From the NCBI GenBank assembly GCA_934167965.1, contig CAKPMJ010000004.1, forward strand, positions 186,001 through 250,000: 64,000 nucleotides of DNA. Direction: 5' to 3'. Origin of the DNA: an uncultured Clostridia bacterium (GTDB lineage Bacteria; Bacillota; Clostridia; TANB77; CAG-508). Shown here in pieces: positions 15,873-25,249 of this stretch (positions are counted from its first letter, which is position 1; each line of letters starts with the position of its first letter). The translations under genes and the position numbers were made by a program. The notes under the pieces are model-generated. The model made no database searches, was not told the origin of the DNA, and worked only from the letters and a program-made list of their open reading frames with translations.

Positions 15873-17178
15873 CTTTTTTTCTTCTACATTTAGGGCAATT
15901 TGGTCTCTGCTTTACTCTATTATGTATAATAGCCTTATATGTTTTACCACATTTAGGGCAATTCCACAGAGCCTTATAATTAGATGTCATTTTTAATGTG
16001 TCTGGTGTTCTTTCATTTTCTTTACTCCACTCTTCCATTATTGGTTGATGACATTTCACAGCCAAAGTATTTGATTTTCTTACATGATAATATAAATCTT
16101 CTATCTTTCTATAATCTCTATTAAAGTCAATATCTGTATCTAATATCCTATTGGTTTTTTCGCCAATTGTATTTAATATAACTTTAACCATTTTATCTAG
16201 ATTTTCTTTTCGCTCTCCTTCATGATATTTTATAATATTTCCTTGTTTTATAATATCATTTATTTTTTCTTTTTGAGATTTTATTCTTATAATATCAAAT
16301 CCCTGTTCTTTTAAAATATTATCTTTTTTATTTTCTCTTATACTCGACTCTTTACTAGAATGATGATACCATCCATCATATTCGATAGCAATTTTTTCAG
16401 CTACTAAGCAAATATCTACCACATAATTTCCTGATACTCTATATTCAATTTCGCAATTATCAAATTGTTCATTTAAATAATAATATATGACTCTAGCAGG
16501 AAGTGAAACTGTAAATTCTTTTTTACAAATTGGACAACCTCTGTTTAATATTGTTCTATTTGAAATTCTATCCTGCCATACATGTTCTGGATTATATTCA
16601 CAAGTCCAATATACTTTTTTATTTGATTTTGGACTACAGTTTAATGGTGTCAAGATACCATTTTTCAAGTAATTCCATTGTCTTGCTATAATTGGAAATT
16701 CAGTAACAAGATTATATGTCCTTGATACTCTTTCATTATTGCAATAAGGACATATTGGTCTTCCACTTTTTAAATTTGTTTTAGCTCCTTTAACTCTATT
16801 TCTAATTATATCTTCCCAATTATGTCCTTTGCTGCATTTCCACCATACTTTTTCGTGACTTTCAGGCATGTATTCTTTTATGTCTTTTTTGTTTTTTTCA
16901 TTGTCCCATTCTGTTAGTAAAATTGGACATTCTGTATATAAATTGTAAAAATAACTTGCCCTCGTCTTCATACAATATGGGCAATCCCTCTTCGTTCTAC
17001 TAGACATTTTATTTGGACTTTGTTCCCATTGTATGTTACATTTATTGCATTTCCAATTTACATTTTTGGGAGATGAATAACCAATTTCATCACTGTTCTT
17101 TTTATTTATAGCATTTTCATACAGTTCTAATTCCCTATATTCTTTATTTTCTAAACACCATTGTTTTAAATTTTTCAT
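15856..17178 (-). CDS. Multi-zinc-ribbon protein with a Vsr/PD-(D/E)XK-like nuclease domain
   Basis: 440 residues. Zinc-ribbon repeats of the DUF4379 type occur at ~41-70 (CNKC...CPYC), ~112-147 (CSKG...CPYC), ~190-218 (WTC...CPIC) and at the C-terminus (~405-432, CPKC...CPKC). Between them, residues ~225-300 look like a very-short-patch-repair/restriction-type nuclease core: VVDICLVAEKIAIEYDGWYH (Asp255, Glu266, Asp268), His272-273, then KKDNILKEQGFDIIRIK. Related proteins are common in bacteria and phages, sometimes as defence or homing-type nucleases. The ATG overlaps the upstream DUF4097 stop (ATGA), yet the function seems unrelated to that envelope gene. Confidence 0.65.
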   Translation of the reverse strand: MKNLKQWCLENKEYRELELYENAINKKNSDEIGYSSPKNVNWKCNKCNIQWEQSPNKMSSRTKRDCPYCMKTRASYFYNLYTECPILLTEWDNEKNKKDIKEYMPESHEKVWWKCSKGHNWEDIIRNRVKGAKTNLKSGRPICPYCNNERVSRTYNLVTEFPIIARQWNYLKNGILTPLNCSPKSNKKVYWTCEYNPEHVWQDRISNRTILNRGCPICKKEFTVSLPARVIYYYLNEQFDNCEIEYRVSGNYVVDICLVAEKIAIEYDGWYHHSSKESSIRENKKDNILKEQGFDIIRIKSQKEKINDIIKQGNIIKYHEGERKENLDKMVKVILNTIGEKTNRILDTDIDFNRDYRKIEDLYYHVRKSNTLAVKCHQPIMEEWSKENERTPDTLKMTSNYKALWNCPKCGKTYKAIIHNRVKQRPNCPKCRRKKDQDSK

Positions 17179-17996
17179 TTGATACTTTCCTGAAAATTGA
17201 TTATAATCTCGCCTATTCCACCATTTATATTAACAATATTCTCACTATTGCCTATGACCTCATTGTCTTGAACTGCATTTCCATCAACACTTACATTTCC
17301 TATACCTTTATTTATTTTTAATTTATATTCATCTTTTGCACCTAGTAAATTTAGATTTAAACTTCCAATCCCTGTATCTACTTTACTGTTTCCTATTAAC
17401 TTAGCTGTTATATCTGCTTTTCCTACTCCTATATCTATATCTGAATTTCTTATATTTCCTGATTTTATTTTTAATGCTCCTGCACCAGAGTCAATTTCTG
17501 TTTCATTTGAAGTTATATCTTCTATTGTAGTTTCTCCAGCTCCTAAATCCAAATCCAATTTACCTGTATATAAATTTTCTATTTTAATTGTCCCTGTTCC
17601 ATTATCTATTTTCACTTTTTCAAATTTAATGTTTCCTGGCACATACAAAATCAATTCTTTATCTTTGTTTTTTGAAAGCCAACCTTTTTCTTTTATTTCT
17701 AACTTTGAATTGCTCTCATTTATTTTTATGTTATCATTATTTGTTTGTATATTAAATTTTTCTCCTGTTTTTATAGTTAATTTAGTGCTTTTTAATTCAA
17801 TGTCTAAATATACAAATGAATTGTTTAACTCCGTATTTATTTCTTTCATTTCTGTTGCTGCATCAGTATTTTTATTTAATCTTAATAAACTTGACACTCC
17901 ATAAATTGCACTTAATATTGCTGAGAATATTGTAACTATTAAAAATATTGCAAATGCCATTGCTAGATATTTTATTATTTTTTGGGCTGTTGTCAT
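17175..17996 (-). CDS. DUF4097-like beta-helical envelope protein
   Basis: 273 residues. One N-terminal transmembrane segment (~8-34) precedes an extracytoplasmic domain of repeated beta strands: KVKIDNGTGTIKIENL, KLDLDLGAGETTIEDI, ETEIDSGAGALKIKSG, DIDIGVGKADI and KVDTGIGSLNL. These regular G-x-G turns are typical of DUF4097/LiaX-like adhesin-type domains associated with envelope stress. Start and stop overlap both neighbours (ATGA at each end), so it is translationally coupled to the LiaF-like gene upstream and the zinc-ribbon gene downstream. Confidence 0.75.
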   Translation of the reverse strand: MTTAQKIIKYLAMAFAIFLIVTIFSAILSAIYGVSSLLRLNKNTDAATEMKEINTELNNSFVYLDIELKSTKLTIKTGEKFNIQTNNDNIKINESNSKLEIKEKGWLSKNKDKELILYVPGNIKFEKVKIDNGTGTIKIENLYTGKLDLDLGAGETTIEDITSNETEIDSGAGALKIKSGNIRNSDIDIGVGKADITAKLIGNSKVDTGIGSLNLNLLGAKDEYKLKINKGIGNVSVDGNAVQDNEVIGNSENIVNINGGIGEIIINFQESIK

Positions 17997-18680
17997 TTTA
18001 TTTCAACACCTCCAAATAAGCATGTTGCATTAATATATATTGTATGTGCATCTGTATTTTCTATTTTGTTTTGTTTTTTCTCATCTACTCCACCAAATAT
18101 TGAAGTTGATTTTACTTTTACTTTAACATTTTCTGGAATATATATTTCTGTTCCACCAAATATGCTACTTGTATTTATTACTACATCATTTTCAATTATT
18201 GCATTTCTTAAATCACATTTAATTCCACCAAATACTGCATTTAAATCTGTTCCATTAAATTTTTCTCCATCAAATTTTATGTTTTGTCCAGAGAATGTTG
18301 CACAGTATCCTCCATCTTTGGTTTTACTTTCATTTAATTTTTTTATCTCTTCATTTATTTTTGATCCAAATGCATCTTTGACTATAAGAGATACCCCTAT
18401 TATTATTAATATTGCTGGAACTAATAATTTCCATACCGTTTCAAAGTCTATCATGTCTTGACAACATAATAAAAATATCACTCCTATTGCTAACCCTATG
18501 ATGTTCCCTGTCTTTTCTCTTTCTTTAAATAGTCCTATAAAACATGGTACTATTATAAATAGTGTCCACCATCCATCAAAAAATATGTTTATGTTTGTTA
18601 TTCCGCAACGCATTTCCACCTATTATTACTCCTACGATGATTAGTACTATTCCCCATAATATGTTTCCTGTCTTTTTCAT
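17993..18680 (-). pseudogene. LiaF-like membrane protein with a single-base frameshift
   Basis: The ATG at 18680 has an excellent RBS (AAGGAGGAAAATAGA) and encodes MKKTGNILWGIVLIIVGVII, a LiaI/LiaF-type first transmembrane segment, but that frame stops at 18576. Around 18603-18608 the sequence moves to the next frame, which continues with GITNINIFFDGWWTLFIIVP, further transmembrane segments, and a C-terminal LiaF-like beta domain with repeated FGG motifs (NAVFGGIKC, SSIFGGTEI, TSIFGGVDE, CLFGGVEIK). Removing one C from TTGCGGAATAAC joins both parts. It may be a real mutation or a base-calling error. LiaF-type proteins modulate cell-wall stress signalling. Confidence 0.75.
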
Positions 18681-18825
18681 TCTATTTTCCTCCTTATTTA
18701 TTTTATTTGCTTATAATTTATCATATTTTTGTTGTTCTTTCAATAGGTTTAGAATTTATCATTTTGTTTTGAGATTTCAAATTGGAACCTCAATTTTGCT
18801 TCTGTATTTATTATCTTCTAATTTT

Positions 18826-18852
18826 GAGGTGGTCACAATTTGTGACCACCTC
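18826..18852. repeat. Perfect palindrome downstream of tRNA-Thr
   Basis: GAGGTGGTCACA (18826-18837) and TGTGACCACCTC (18841-18852) form a 12-bp stem with a 3-nt loop. It lies 42 nt downstream of the tRNA 3' end without a clear T-run, so it may be a processing/termination structure, an operator-like site or a dispersed repeat. The rest of the 18681-18893 gap shows nothing I can support. Confidence 0.6.
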
Positions 18853-18893
18853 ATTCCTAATTCTTCTTCTGTTAGTTGAAAACAAAATCTTCC

Positions 18894-18969
18894 TGGAGCC
18901 ACTAGCGAGAATCGAACTCACGACCTACAGGTTACGAATCTGTTGCTCTACCAACTGAGCTATAGTGGC
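18894..18969 (-). tRNA. tRNA-Thr (anticodon CGU)
   Basis: 76 nt including an encoded CCA. Acceptor stem GCCACTA/TAGTGGC pairs fully. The D-arm has AGCTCAGTTGGTAGAGCA and the T-arm has GTTCGATTC. Anticodon loop TTCGTAA gives CGU, threonine. The bottom pair of the anticodon stem (31-39) is an A-C mismatch. Flanked by its own promoter. Confidence 0.95.
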
Positions 18970-18988
18970 ATAAAAAGTTACCTTACCT

Positions 18989-19017
18989 ATTATAACAACT
19001 CTAAAAATAAAAGTCAA
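18989..19017 (-). promoter_or_regulatory. Predicted promoter of tRNA-Thr
   Basis: Minus strand TTGACT (19017-19012), 17-nt spacer, TATAAT (18994-18989), about 20 nt upstream of the mature tRNA. Confidence 0.8.
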
Positions 19018-19038
19018 CAAATAAAGTAACTCAAAATA

Positions 19039-19791
19039 CTATTTAATTTCTAAGCCAACTGGACAATGGTCACTGCCATAAACTTCTGAATAAATTGTTG
19101 CATCTATAATATTACTTTCTAAATCTTTAGACACAATAAAATAATCAATTCTCCAACCAACATTTTTCTCTCTAGCATGTCCCATATAAGACCACCATGA
19201 ATAGCAATCTGTTTTATCTGGATATATATATCTAAATGAATCAATAAATCCTGCATTTAAAAGTTCTGTCATCTTTGCTCTTTCTTCATCTGTGAATCCT
19301 GCATTACCTCTATTAGTTTTTGGATTTTTTAAATCTATTTCATTATGAGCTACATTTAAGTCTCCACACATTATAACTGGTTTTGTTTGATTTAGTTTTA
19401 ATAAATATTTTCTAATTTCATCTTCCCATATTTTTCTATATGCTAATCTTTCTAACTCTCTTTTTGAGTTTGGTGTATAAATATTTACCATATAGAAATC
19501 TTTAAATTCCAATGTTATAACTCTTCCTTCTTTATCATGTTCTTCTATTCCAATTCCATAAGTTACTTTTAATGGTTTCTTTTTTGTAAATATTGCTGTT
19601 CCTGAATATCCCTTTTTTTCTGCACTATTCCAATAACTTGTATAACCATCAAATTCTAAATCTACTTGACCTACTTGACATTTAGTTTCTTGTATACAAA
19701 ATATATCTGCATCTATTTTATTAAAAAAATCTTTAAATCCTTTAGTTAAACATGCTCTTATTCCATTTACATTCCATGATATTAGTTTCAA
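19039..19791 (-). CDS. xth: Exodeoxyribonuclease III / AP endonuclease
   Basis: Base-excision-repair AP endonuclease of the exonuclease III family. 250 residues. Motifs: KLISWNVNGIRA (start), IFCIQETKCQ with the metal-binding Glu, MVNIYTPNSKR, CGDLNVAHNEIDL, WWSYMGHAREKNVGWRIDYF and the catalytic GSDHCPVGLEI at the C-terminus. The start is TTG at 19791, preceded by GAAAGGAATGTGAGAAAGA; no ATG lies upstream in frame near an RBS. It sits between the tRNA-Thr promoter and a terminator for the 3D-domain gene. Confidence 0.95.
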   Translation of the reverse strand: MKLISWNVNGIRACLTKGFKDFFNKIDADIFCIQETKCQVGQVDLEFDGYTSYWNSAEKKGYSGTAIFTKKKPLKVTYGIGIEEHDKEGRVITLEFKDFYMVNIYTPNSKRELERLAYRKIWEDEIRKYLLKLNQTKPVIMCGDLNVAHNEIDLKNPKTNRGNAGFTDEERAKMTELLNAGFIDSFRYIYPDKTDCYSWWSYMGHAREKNVGWRIDYFIVSKDLESNIIDATIYSEVYGSDHCPVGLEIK

Positions 19792-19827
19792 TCTTTCTCA
19801 CATTCCTTTCGCAGGTTATTATATAAT

Positions 19828-19857
19828 AAAAAAGCAAGTTTTACAACCTGCTTTTTT
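19828..19857 (-). terminator. Terminator after the 3D-domain gene
   Basis: Near-perfect stem AAAAAAGCAGGTT / AACTTGCTTTTTT (minus strand) with a T-run, just downstream of the 19868 gene. Confidence 0.8.
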
Positions 19858-19867
19858 GTTATTTTTT

Positions 19868-20809
19868 TTATTTTGATACTTCTACTGGTAAATATCTTAC
19901 CCCCCATCTTAATGCTGCTGAATGTGAACCAACAAATATATCTATACGATTTCCTTTTATTGCTCCACCTCTGTCTTCAACCGTGTATTCTTTACCATTT
20001 ATTTTAAGCTTTGTTCCAAATTTAAAGTTTTTTGGAGCAGCTATTGTTCTTCCTGCTGTTGCTTTTGTTCCTGATGCTGTACGTCCTGTAGTTTTACCAC
20101 AACATTTTGCACAAGCACAATATGCTGTTATTTTATATACTTTTACTGATGATCCAGAATTGTTTACTTTTGTTCTTGGTAAGTCTGAACCTCTTGAAGA
20201 TACTGTTATTTTAGGTTGTACCTGTACTATTTTGTCTACAGCTTTTTCTATTATTTTTTCAGAAATCTTCTTTCTCTCTATTTCAATATTGTTTTGATAT
20301 TTTACTTTGTAAGTAACTTCTTTTTTACCATCTTTTCCCTGTCTTATAACTTTATTTTTAGTAGATTCTTTTCCTTTTGCTATATTTTTCTTTATTGTTT
20401 CATAAGGTATTTTTTCTTCTTTTACCTCTATTTTTTCCACTATGTCGCTATAAGCTTCTAGTAAAGAATCTAATGTTGTTTCTATACCACTTTCTGATAT
20501 TTTTGCAACTTCTATCTCTTGTTCAGATTTGTCTGTAATTACTATAGTTCTTCCTTCCGTAAGCTCTTCACTTAGCTTAGGTGTTACTCTTTCGTTGTCT
20601 TTTAGTAATATATTGTTTTCTTCTAATATTTCTGATACCTTTGTTTTTGATGTTAAAACTGTCATTTTGTATCCATCTGATAATGTTATTTTAACACTAT
20701 TTATTTGTGTTGTTACTGCCATAACTCCTACTCCTGAAAGTAATATCAATATTACTAACACACAGATGATTTTCACTGTGGAAAAAGCTTTTTTAGTTCT
20801 TTTCTTCAT
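19868..20809 (-). CDS. YabE-like secreted protein with DUF348, G5 and 3D domains
   Basis: About 313 residues. An N-terminal signal/anchor helix (~10-32) is followed by a DUF348-type segment (SVKITLSDGYKMTVLTSKTK...EILEENNI), a G5 domain (~130-185, KIPYETIKKNIAKGKESTKN...GKKEVTYKVKY) and a C-terminal 3D domain (~230-312) with the Asp-bearing TAYCACAKCCGKTTGRTASG and VEDRGGAIKGNRIDIFVGSH motifs. This matches YabE/Rpf-like proteins, where the 3D domain is a lytic-transglycosylase-type double-psi barrel acting on peptidoglycan. The start is uncertain between two ATGs three codons apart around AGGAGG. Confidence 0.88.
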   Translation of the reverse strand: MKKRTKKAFSTVKIICVLVILILLSGVGVMAVTTQINSVKITLSDGYKMTVLTSKTKVSEILEENNILLKDNERVTPKLSEELTEGRTIVITDKSEQEIEVAKISESGIETTLDSLLEAYSDIVEKIEVKEEKIPYETIKKNIAKGKESTKNKVIRQGKDGKKEVTYKVKYQNNIEIERKKISEKIIEKAVDKIVQVQPKITVSSRGSDLPRTKVNNSGSSVKVYKITAYCACAKCCGKTTGRTASGTKATAGRTIAAPKNFKFGTKLKINGKEYTVEDRGGAIKGNRIDIFVGSHSAALRWGVRYLPVEVSK

Positions 20810-20848
20810 AAAAATCATTTACCTCCTCTTTGTTTTCACAACAATTGC

Positions 20849-20877
20849 ATTATAACACGGTTTCTTTTTTTTGTCAA
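20849..20877 (-). promoter_or_regulatory. Consensus sigma-A promoter of the 3D-domain gene
   Basis: Minus strand TTGACA (20877-20872), exact 17-nt spacer, TATAAT (20854-20849): a full consensus match, about 40 nt before the start codon. Confidence 0.9.
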
Positions 20878-20973
20878 ATTTGGTATTTTATGTTTATTGT
20901 TTCCGTAAGCGTTTAGCTTACTATATTATATGAATTTGTCCAATTTTTATGAATGATTTTTATGAATATTTTT

Positions 20974-23574
20974 TTAAAATTTTATTTCATTCCCATAATA
21001 GCTATCAATTAAAATTTCTTTCATTTCTTCAACAAGAGGTACTCTTGGATTGGCTGTTGTACATTGATCTTCAAATGCTCTATCAGAAAGTAAATCTAAT
21101 TTATCCATAAATTCTTTTTCTTCGATTCCTGCTTCTTTAAATGATTTTGGTATATTTAGTTTTCTATTTAATTCTTGAATTGCCTCTATTAATGATTTTA
21201 TTCCTCCTTCTTTAGTATCTGCTTTTAATCCTATCTTTTTAGCAAGTTTATAATATTTTTCATCTGCAATAAAATATTCATATTTAGGAAATGATACAAA
21301 TTTACTTGGCATTGTACTATTATATTTTATTACATATGGAAGTAAAATTGCATTTATTCTTCCATGTGGTAAATGAAATTCTGCACCTATTTTATGTGCT
21401 AAGGAATGGTTTATTCCTAAAAATGCATTTGTAAATGACATTCCTGCAATTGTACTACTATTGTGCATCTTTTCTCTTGCCAGTTTATTATCTCCATGTT
21501 CATATGCTTCATATAAATATTTAAACACCAATTCTACTGCTTTTTCCGATAACCCATCTGTATAATCTGATGCCATGTTTGATACATATGCTTCAATAGC
21601 ATGTGTTAATACATCCATTCCTGTGTCTGCTGTAACTGTTTTGGGCAAACTCATTACTAAATCGGGATCTACTATAGCTACATCTGGTGTTAACTCATAA
21701 TCTGCTAATGGATATTTTTTATTTTTTTGTTTATCTGTTATTACTGCAAAAGATGTTACCTCTGAACCAGTTCCTGAAGTTGTAGGTATTGCTACCATTT
21801 TGGCTTTTTGACCAAGTTTAGGGAATTTATAGGTACGCTTACGTATATCCATAAATTTTAGTTTCATTCCCTCTGGGTCTGCATCAGGATGTTCATAAAA
21901 TAGCCACATACCTTTTGCTGCATCTATTGCACTTCCACCACCTAAAGCAATTATTACATCTGGCTTAAAATTATTCATTAATTCTAATCCTTTATATACC
22001 GTATCAAATGATGGATCTGATTCTACCTCACTAAATATTTCACAATGCACATGTTTCTCTCTTTTTCTTAAGTGATATAATATTCTGTCTACATATCCAA
22101 ATTTAATCATTCCTGGATCTGTCACTATAAATGCTCTTTCTATATCAGGCATTTTCTCTAAATAAGCTATTGAACCTGGTTCAAAATATATTTTTTCTGG
22201 TACTTTAAACCATTGCATATTTACTCTCCTCCTTGCAACTCTTTTTATATTTATAAGGTTTACTGAAGATACATTTGCTGTTGTTGAATTTCCACCAAAT
22301 GAGCCACATCCTAATGTTAATGATGGCATATTTGTGTTGTAAATATCTCCTATTGCACCATGAGTTGATGGGGAATTTACAATGATTCTTCCCGCTTTCA
22401 TTTTTTTAGAAAACTCTTTTATTTTCTCCTTATCTTCTGAGTGTATTACTGCTGAATGTCCAAGTCCTCCATACTCTAATAAAGCCTCTGCCTTATCCAA
22501 AGCTTCATTAAAATCTTCTACAATATAATAAGTTAAAACAGGACTTAATTTTTCTTTTGAAAATGGATATTCATTTCCTATTCCATCTTCATATACTACT
22601 AGAACTTTTGTATCTTTTGGAACTTCAAATCCCGCTTCTTCTGCTATTTTATATGGACTTTGCCCCGGAACATGAGATTTTAATTTATATCCTTTTTCTT
22701 CACTATACTCAAACATTGAATTTTTTAATTTTTCTTTCTCATCTTGATTTACAAAATAGCAACCAAACTCTTTCATTATTTTCTCAAATTCTTCGTGTAT
22801 TTCTTTTTCTACTAGAACTGCTTGTTCAGAAGCACATATCATTCCATTGTCAAAAGCCTTTGACATTACTAAATCATTTATAGATGTTCTTAATTTGGCT
22901 GATCTTTCTATTATACAAGGAACATTTCCTGGTCCTACACCTAATGCAGGCTTTCCAGATGAATATGCATTTTTTACTAGTCCGGTTCCTCCTGTAGCTA
23001 ATATTAAATTTATATCAGGATGATGCATAAGCATACTTGTAGCAGTTATAGACGGCTCTGGAATCCATAGTATGCAATTTTCTGGTGCTCCTGCTTTTAC
23101 TGCTGCATCTCTTAAAATTTTAGCAGCCTCAACAGAACATTTTTGTGCAGATGGATGAAATCCAAATATTATAACGTTCCTTGTTTTGGCTGCTATAATT
23201 GATTTAAACATAGTTGTGGATGTTGGATTTGTAACAGGTGTTACTCCTGCTATTATTCCTACTGGCTCTGCGATTTCAACATAATCGTCCTCTTCATTTT
23301 CAGCTATTATCCCAACTGTTTTTTCATATTTTATACTATGATATATATATTCTGTTGCAAACATATTCTTTGTTATTTTATCTTCATAAATTCCTCTTCC
23401 TGTTTCTTCTATCGCCATTTTTGCAAGTTCCATATGATGTTCTAGTCCTGCCATTGACATTTCTTTTATGATATTATTTACTTGTTCTTGATCTAATTTC
23501 AAGTATTCTTCTGATGCCTTTTTAGCTTTTTGTACTAAATCATCTATCATGATTTTTATTTTTTCTTCCTCCAT
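20974..23574 (-). CDS. adhE: Bifunctional acetaldehyde-CoA/alcohol dehydrogenase
   Basis: Reduces acetyl-CoA to acetaldehyde and then to ethanol, regenerating NAD+ in fermentation. 866 residues. The N-terminal aldehyde dehydrogenase half (~1-430) carries the catalytic Cys in FDNGMICASEQAV. The C-terminal iron-dependent ADH half has IALGGGSAIDAAKGMW (NAD binding), IPTTSGTGSEVT and the metal-binding His cluster in NHSLAHKIGAEFHLPHGR. I start at MEEEKIKIMIDDL because GAGGAGG lies 8 nt upstream; the frame extends 11 codons further without an RBS. It lies 34 nt after the membrane-protein gene and probably can be read from that transcript. Confidence 0.97.
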   Translation of the reverse strand: MEEEKIKIMIDDLVQKAKKASEEYLKLDQEQVNNIIKEMSMAGLEHHMELAKMAIEETGRGIYEDKITKNMFATEYIYHSIKYEKTVGIIAENEEDDYVEIAEPVGIIAGVTPVTNPTSTTMFKSIIAAKTRNVIIFGFHPSAQKCSVEAAKILRDAAVKAGAPENCILWIPEPSITATSMLMHHPDINLILATGGTGLVKNAYSSGKPALGVGPGNVPCIIERSAKLRTSINDLVMSKAFDNGMICASEQAVLVEKEIHEEFEKIMKEFGCYFVNQDEKEKLKNSMFEYSEEKGYKLKSHVPGQSPYKIAEEAGFEVPKDTKVLVVYEDGIGNEYPFSKEKLSPVLTYYIVEDFNEALDKAEALLEYGGLGHSAVIHSEDKEKIKEFSKKMKAGRIIVNSPSTHGAIGDIYNTNMPSLTLGCGSFGGNSTTANVSSVNLINIKRVARRRVNMQWFKVPEKIYFEPGSIAYLEKMPDIERAFIVTDPGMIKFGYVDRILYHLRKREKHVHCEIFSEVESDPSFDTVYKGLELMNNFKPDVIIALGGGSAIDAAKGMWLFYEHPDADPEGMKLKFMDIRKRTYKFPKLGQKAKMVAIPTTSGTGSEVTSFAVITDKQKNKKYPLADYELTPDVAIVDPDLVMSLPKTVTADTGMDVLTHAIEAYVSNMASDYTDGLSEKAVELVFKYLYEAYEHGDNKLAREKMHNSSTIAGMSFTNAFLGINHSLAHKIGAEFHLPHGRINAILLPYVIKYNSTMPSKFVSFPKYEYFIADEKYYKLAKKIGLKADTKEGGIKSLIEAIQELNRKLNIPKSFKEAGIEEKEFMDKLDLLSDRAFEDQCTTANPRVPLVEEMKEILIDSYYGNEIKF

Positions 23575-23608
23575 TGTCTCTTCCTCCTCAGGTCTTATTA
23601 TATCCAAT

Positions 23609-25228
23609 TTAGTACTTTAATATTTCATAAATTACAAAATTATCATCTAAATATAATTGTTTATATTTTTCAGGCTCTGTTTTTGTAATAATCATATTTG
23701 TTTTTGAGTTCTTTGAAATTATAATATGTGTTATATCATATTTTTTAAATGTTGTTCCATAATATTTTGATATATTAGAAGTTCCTATAAAATCTCCAAA
23801 TATGTCAAGACCACCATTGAATTGAGGATCATACACATCTGCCCTAGAGTCAATAAATACTGGTATTCCTCTAAACAATAAGTAACTTCCATAATTGTAT
23901 TCATTATATAATCTTATATTTTTTACATCTAAATTATTTAATATCCATTCACTTGCTTGAACAGGATAAGATGATTCATTTACATATGTTTCATTTTTTC
24001 TTTTATCAAAATTATCTATACTTAACACTATTACTATAGTAGCAAATATTATAAGCAAAATTCCTTTGAAAATTTTATTTTTTTCACTTTTTATTCCATA
24101 CATATCAATTAATTGAACAAGTAGCCTTACTAAAACTATGCTTCCTATTAATGCAAACATTGAAACTTGTCTCCTCGTTGAAAACATTAAATAAGTAAGT
24201 CCACCTATCATAAATAAATCTGATAATTTTATTTTTACTTTTGTAAATGTCATTATAGCTAAAAGTATTATTATTGCACACATTACTGGTACATTTTTTA
24301 TAAGTGTTAATGGTAAATGCTCATTTATACTTTCCATTGTATTACCTTTTAATGTGTGGTAAGTATATGTGTATGGCGTATCTCCTATTGGTGTTAAAAG
24401 TCCTGTAAATAATACTATAATCATAATTACTATTAACAATAATGTGTTATCATTTCTAGTCATTTTTATTTTATATGGATTTTCTAAATTTTCTTTTCTT
24501 TTTTGTTTTATTTTTTCTATTTTAGTTTCTAGCTCTTCTAATTTAGGTTGAGCTTCTGGATTTTTCTTTATTTTTCTTTTTAAAATCCATACTTGCATCT
24601 TTTTATATATTATAAAATCTGCTATTAATGATATTAAATATTCTGCTATATATGGTAAATATAATACAAATGTAAATGGCCATACTGCTGCATGTAAATT
24701 AGCAATTAATATCGGTATTATAATTAGTGCTAATACATTTCTTAGTTTTTTTGTTTCTAAAAATCTTTCTATATTATATACTGTTAAAATAAATAATATA
24801 AATGTTATAAGTTGTGCTCTTGCTGCAATATATCCTTTCATCAAATATAAACTTCCTATTGTTACTAAAAATGATATTATTTTATTTCCAGTAAGTTTGG
24901 AATTTACTTTATATATTGATATTCCTAATATTGCAGATAATATACAAGTAGATATATATATTCCCTTAAAGCTTCCTATAGAAAATATACTATATATTAA
25001 CAAATCATATAACCAATGTGGATAAGTATATGGTAATCCTTGATGCCAAGTAAAATGTTCTTGCATATCTATTCCATTTTCTGTTATTAATTTTCCTATA
25101 GCAATTGTATAATATGTGTCATTTTGTAATCTTTTAGGTGATAAACTTACTGCATATAATATTATTAAAATTAATATTATTATTTCTAATATCAATTTTT
25201 TATGCTTTAATATTTTTTCTTTTATCAT
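23609..25228 (-). CDS. Multi-pass membrane protein, glycosyltransferase GT-C-like
   Basis: 539 residues with about ten transmembrane helices. An N-terminal loop after TM1 (PKRLQNDTYYTIAIGKLITENGI with QEHFTWHQGLPYTYPHW) has the acidic/aromatic look of the first extracytoplasmic loop of GT-C glycosyltransferases. A long basic cytoplasmic coiled segment (~210-250) divides the helices. A soluble C-terminus (VFIDSRADVYDPQ...) resembles the same membrane family found in many Firmicutes. Substrate unknown. It lies between dut and adhE with short gaps, RBS AAAAGGAGC. Confidence 0.6.
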   Translation of the reverse strand: MIKEKILKHKKLILEIIILILIILYAVSLSPKRLQNDTYYTIAIGKLITENGIDMQEHFTWHQGLPYTYPHWLYDLLIYSIFSIGSFKGIYISTCILSAILGISIYKVNSKLTGNKIISFLVTIGSLYLMKGYIAARAQLITFILFILTVYNIERFLETKKLRNVLALIIIPILIANLHAAVWPFTFVLYLPYIAEYLISLIADFIIYKKMQVWILKRKIKKNPEAQPKLEELETKIEKIKQKRKENLENPYKIKMTRNDNTLLLIVIMIIVLFTGLLTPIGDTPYTYTYHTLKGNTMESINEHLPLTLIKNVPVMCAIIILLAIMTFTKVKIKLSDLFMIGGLTYLMFSTRRQVSMFALIGSIVLVRLLVQLIDMYGIKSEKNKIFKGILLIIFATIVIVLSIDNFDKRKNETYVNESSYPVQASEWILNNLDVKNIRLYNEYNYGSYLLFRGIPVFIDSRADVYDPQFNGGLDIFGDFIGTSNISKYYGTTFKKYDITHIIISKNSKTNMIITKTEPEKYKQLYLDDNFVIYEILKY

Positions 25229-25249
25229 ATTGCAATGCTCCTTTTTAAG

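Noticed and set aside
18570..18680. Separate 34-residue small membrane protein upstream of the LiaF-like gene
   Set aside because: Its sequence is exactly the missing N-terminal transmembrane segment of the LiaF-like protein, so a frameshift explains it better than an independent gene.
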